In this document: in pieces, positions 13,267 through 15,858 of the stretch | Position numbering within the stretch: position 1 is the first letter of the stretch | Layout: each line of letters starts with the position of its first letter | Assembly (NCBI GenBank): GCA_964576255.1 | Contig: CAZNUK010000053.1 | Coordinates: 1 to 15,858, forward strand | Reading direction: 5' to 3' | DNA from: Eshraghiella sp964576255 | GTDB taxonomy: Bacteria > Bacillota > Clostridia > Lachnospirales > Lachnospiraceae | Length of the DNA stretch: 15,858 nt | Translations under genes and position numbers: made by a program | Notes under the pieces: generated by a model | Database searches by the model: none | What the model was told of the DNA's origin: nothing | Seen by the model: only the letters and a program-made list of their open reading frames with translations

Positions 13267-14121
13267 CTACACATATCCGTAAACACCTCTTACGGACACC
13301 TCTCCTGCTCTTATTGCTGTAATTTCCGAATTGCACTTAAAAAGCAATTCGCCCTCATCATTAACCCCTATCGCTTCTCCTATATGGGCATTTCCCTCTT
13401 CAATCACACTGACAGTTCTGCCAAGATTAACCAAAAGAGCTTCATATTCCGACCTCAGAGTGGACATATTACCTGTTTTAATATATGCAGGATACACCTG
13501 CTCAAATTCCCTGCAAAACTCTTTTATCATCACCTTATGGGATAATTCCTTAGAGCCCTCCAAATAAAGGGACGAAGCAGTGTTTCTAATCTCGTCGGGG
13601 AACTCCATTGTGCCAACATTAATTCCCACTCCAACAACGATATAATCCACTTCCATGTCCTTTGTGGACATCTCAGTAAGAATTCCTGCAATCTTTTTTC
13701 CATTACACACCACGTCATTAGGCCACTTAATCATTAAATCAAGCCCGGTAACATTCCTAAGTGCTCTTGTAAGTGCCAGCGCTGTAACAAGAGTCAGTCC
13801 GGAGCACTCTGCCGGGGACAACTGTGGTCTTAATAAAAAAGACATCCATATCCCCTCTCCCTTTGGCGAACTCCAGCTTCGCTCCATTCGTCCTCTACCT
13901 GCAGTCTGCTCCCCGGCAATTACCATCGTACCTTCCGAAAGGGCTTCTGCACTTTCTTTTAAAACTTTGTTGGTAGAATCAGTTTTATCCAAAAAAATAG
14001 TATCATGTCCCAGCCAGCCCCTTGAAAGCTCCGGGGGATTAATACAGAAAAGGTCGGGACCTTTCTGGCTGTCATTACAGTCATTATGTCCCGACTTATT
14101 TATTCTATTAGTGCTATACAT
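13267..14121 (-). CDS. birA: Biotin--[acetyl-CoA-carboxylase] ligase, without regulator domain
   Basis: It activates biotin as biotinyl-AMP and attaches it to carboxylase carrier proteins. The catalytic domain is complete: DSTN (48-51), the biotin-adenylate loop GRGRMERSW (75-83), KWPND (132-136), KKIAGILTE (142-150) and GVGINVG. A small C-terminal SH3-like domain follows (LGRTVSVIEEG to the end). The N-terminal part is about 40 residues and shows no helix-turn-helix, so this is the monofunctional type and should not repress biotin genes. The ATG at 14121 overlaps the TGA of the preceding gene (TGATG), with TAGGAGG upstream. Confidence 0.94.
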   Translation of the reverse strand: MYSTNRINKSGHNDCNDSQKGPDLFCINPPELSRGWLGHDTIFLDKTDSTNKVLKESAEALSEGTMVIAGEQTAGRGRMERSWSSPKGEGIWMSFLLRPQLSPAECSGLTLVTALALTRALRNVTGLDLMIKWPNDVVCNGKKIAGILTEMSTKDMEVDYIVVGVGINVGTMEFPDEIRNTASSLYLEGSKELSHKVMIKEFCREFEQVYPAYIKTGNMSTLRSEYEALLVNLGRTVSVIEEGNAHIGEAIGVNDEGELLFKCNSEITAIRAGEVSVRGVYGYV

Positions 14122-14411
14122 CAGAAGCCTCCTACAGCCACATATGTGGCATATGTAACGCCAAAAAGAAGTGCTGCCACCACAAGGAGGATAATTCCGT
14201 TAAGCTTTCTATCCCACATAAGGTGTTTAATTCCCGTAATGAGATTCATAACGCCTCCTAAAAGGAAAATAATCGGAAACATCCATGCATTATCAGCAGT
14301 GTTCATAAACGTCATTATTGCAAACACTACCACCGCAATACCAATAAGGACATTAACAATATCTATTATTATTCTGACAGCCTTTTTTAGTTTGTTATCT
14401 GTTGAAAACAT
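14121..14411 (-). CDS. Small three-helix membrane protein
   Basis: 96 residues with three hydrophobic segments: about 11-35 (AVRIIIDIVNVLIGIAVVVFA), 42-60 (AWMFPIIFLLGGVMNLITG) and 70-92 (LNGIILLVVAALLFGVTYAT). The loops are short and basic (KHLMWDRK). The family is not recognised with certainty; similar short proteins occur in Lachnospiraceae near argF or birA. It ends overlapping the birA start, so the two are translationally coupled. Confidence 0.8.
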   Translation of the reverse strand: MFSTDNKLKKAVRIIIDIVNVLIGIAVVVFAIMTFMNTADNAWMFPIIFLLGGVMNLITGIKHLMWDRKLNGIILLVVAALLFGVTYATYVAVGGF

Positions 14412-14434
14412 ATAGGGGTTCCTTTCAATTTATC

Positions 14435-15373
14435 CTACATATTGCCCAGAGTTGCAACCATTACAGCTTTGATGGTATGCATTCTGTTCTCTGCTTCGTC
14501 AAATACAAGGGACTGCTCGGACTCGAACACTTCCTCTGTAACTTCTTTTTCCTTAACCGCAGGCAGGCAGTGCATGAACACTGTCTCCTTCTTACCAGTC
14601 TTAGCCATAAGCTCTGAATTAACCTGATATGGGGTCAAAAGCTTGATTCTCTCAGCCGCCTTGTCTTCTTCACCCATTGAGCACCATACATCTGTATAAA
14701 GTACATCTGCACCAACTACATCCTCTGTAGAATCAGTAATTGTAATGGTACTTCCTGACTCTTTTGCATAGCCCTTACACAGTTCTACAAGCTCATTGGT
14801 TGGCCAAAGCTCCTTAGGAGCACAAATTGTAAAATTAACTCCCACTTTGGCAGAACCAATCATAAGGCTGTTAGCCATGTTATTTCTTCCATCTCCAAGG
14901 TATACAAAATTAAGCCCCTTAAGATATCCAAAATGCTCCTTCATTGTAAGGAAATCCGCCAAAATCTGTGTTGGATGATACTCATCTGTAAGACCATTCC
15001 ACACAGGCACTCCACTGTATCTCGCAAGGTCTTCAACGGTCTGCTGTGAAAAACCACGGAATTCAATACCATCAAACATCCTTCCCAGCACTCTCGCCGT
15101 ATCCTTAACACTTTCCTTATGTCCCAGCTGGATATCTTCATGTCCAAGATACTCCGGATGACCACCCTCATCCACGCAGCCAATAGTAAAAGAACATCTG
15201 GTTCTTGTGGATGGTTTTTCAAAAATAAGAGCAATATTCTTACCCTTAAGGCTGTTGCCTGTGATTCCCTGTTTCTTCTTAGCCTTCAAATCTGCTGCCA
15301 AATCAACAAGATATTCAATCTCTTCAGGAGTAAAATCCTTCAGTGTTAAAAAGCTTCTTCCCTTTAAATTCAT
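14435..15373 (-). CDS. argF: Ornithine carbamoyltransferase
   Basis: It transfers the carbamoyl group to ornithine to give citrulline in arginine synthesis. The 312 residues match the family. Carbamoyl-phosphate loop FEKPSTRTR (51-59), HPTQ (133-136), DVWCSMG (228-234) and HCLP (268-271) are present; the last two are the ornithine-side signatures that separate it from aspartate carbamoyltransferase. A catabolic ArcB role is less likely because no arcA or arcC is near. It lies 20 bases after the SPFH gene and 23 bases before the membrane protein gene. Confidence 0.96.
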   Translation of the reverse strand: MNLKGRSFLTLKDFTPEEIEYLVDLAADLKAKKKQGITGNSLKGKNIALIFEKPSTRTRCSFTIGCVDEGGHPEYLGHEDIQLGHKESVKDTARVLGRMFDGIEFRGFSQQTVEDLARYSGVPVWNGLTDEYHPTQILADFLTMKEHFGYLKGLNFVYLGDGRNNMANSLMIGSAKVGVNFTICAPKELWPTNELVELCKGYAKESGSTITITDSTEDVVGADVLYTDVWCSMGEEDKAAERIKLLTPYQVNSELMAKTGKKETVFMHCLPAVKEKEVTEEVFESEQSLVFDEAENRMHTIKAVMVATLGNM

Positions 15374-15393
15374 ACTAACAACTCCTCGTATAT

Positions 15394-15795
15394 CTAGTTA
15401 TCCTTACCAATCTCCACTACGGATTTTGCAAGACCTGCAATTCCCTGAATATCGGAAGGAATAATAATCTTAGTAGCCTTTCCGTCTGCTGCCTTGGCAA
15501 AAGCTTCAAGACTCTTCATTGTAAGCACTGCCTCATCAGCACCTGCTTCCTTAACAGCACGAATACCCTCTGCATTAGCTGTCTGCACTGCACGAATAGC
15601 CTCTGCCTCGCCTTCAGCCTCACGAATAGTAGCTTCCTTCTGAGCCTCAGCTCTGAGAATTGCTGCTTCCTTCTCTGCTTCAGCTCTAAGAATTGCTGCT
15701 TCCTTCTCTGCCTGAGCTTCCAAAATAGCTGACTGCTTCTTACCTTCTGCTACAGTAATACTTGCCTGCTTCTCACCTTCAGCCCTAGTCTCCAT
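15394..15795 (-). CDS. C-terminal part of an SPFH/stomatin-like protein, N-terminus missing
   Basis: The 133 residues match the end of stomatin/prohibitin-type membrane scaffold proteins. A charged coiled coil with 11-residue repeats (AEKEAAILRAE; about 25-65) leads to the conserved tail LEAFAKAADGKATKIIIPSDIQGIAGLA. The SPFH domain and the N-terminal membrane segment are absent. The same frame continues upstream of this Met as STIKKAERERRE, which is family-like, then hits TAA at 15841-15843, 15 bases from the window edge. Family similarity seems to end near 15822. The first Met given here is therefore probably internal. Truncation, frameshift or an end-of-contig artefact are all possible. 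Confidence 0.7.
   Translation of the reverse strand: METRAEGEKQASITVAEGKKQSAILEAQAEKEAAILRAEAEKEAAILRAEAQKEATIREAEGEAEAIRAVQTANAEGIRAVKEAGADEAVLTMKSLEAFAKAADGKATKIIIPSDIQGIAGLAKSVVEIGKDN
15648..15713 (-). repeat. 33-base tandem duplication in the SPFH coiled coil
   Basis: Units 15648-15680 and 15681-15713 differ at only a few bases. Each encodes one 11-residue step of the coiled coil (AEKEAAILRAE). Such runs change copy number easily by slippage while staying in frame. Confidence 0.7.
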
Positions 15796-15858
15796 CTCAC
15801 GACGTTCACGCTCTGCCTTCTTGATAGTAGAAGAACTCGCTTAAATCTTCTTCCGTGA

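Overview
The window looks like a chromosome segment of an AT-rich, Gram-positive, Lachnospiraceae-type Clostridium (inferred). The signs are strong AGGAGG-type ribosome binding sites, a TPDTG sortase signal, a MetG C-terminus ending GAKLY, and a housekeeping run (argF, birA, dusB, greA, lysS). It holds an integrated mobile element of about 8.0 kb (about 1845-9871), lodged just after the 3' end of lysS.

Right part (9886-15858), chromosomal, all on the minus strand: the C-terminal part of an SPFH/stomatin-like protein, argF, a small 3-TM protein, birA, a small conserved protein, dusB, then greA-lysS from their own strong promoter (TTGACA-18-TATAAT) inside the end of dusB. Spacings are short or overlapping.

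Middle part (about 1845-9871), the element. One minus-strand operon runs from a small beta-rich protein (6656) through a one-TM protein, a short FtsK/TcpA-like ATPase, a Rep protein, a Tn916-type Xis and a Tn916-type tyrosine integrase (ending at 1949). The Rep is the notable gene. It joins an HUH endonuclease to an SF3 helicase in the manner of eukaryotic CRESS-DNA virus Reps. About 95 bp upstream of it lies a stem-loop whose loop reads CAGTATTAC, the circovirus-type nonanucleotide, flanked on both sides by GCYTTGR iteron-like repeats. No classical relaxase is present, so Rep plus the FtsK-like ATPase probably do the replication and transfer processing. The outward part carries a protein of three ribbon-helix-helix-like modules, a sortase-anchored surface protein, and a small ribbon-helix-helix regulator divergent from it. 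The ends carry direct TTGGTCGTAAG arm repeats (3 left, 2 right). Joining the outer flanks gives a site with inverted GTAAAA/TTTTAC arms.

Left part (1-1855): an orphan C-terminal domain of methionyl-tRNA synthetase, cut at the element junction. Beyond a bidirectional terminator lie an XRE regulator and a divergent lipoprotein gene whose frame breaks at an A AAA AAG heptamer. This lipoprotein gene has nearly the same promoter spacing and leader as the surface protein gene inside the element, although its regulator belongs to another family. The left cargo pair may therefore come from a related element.
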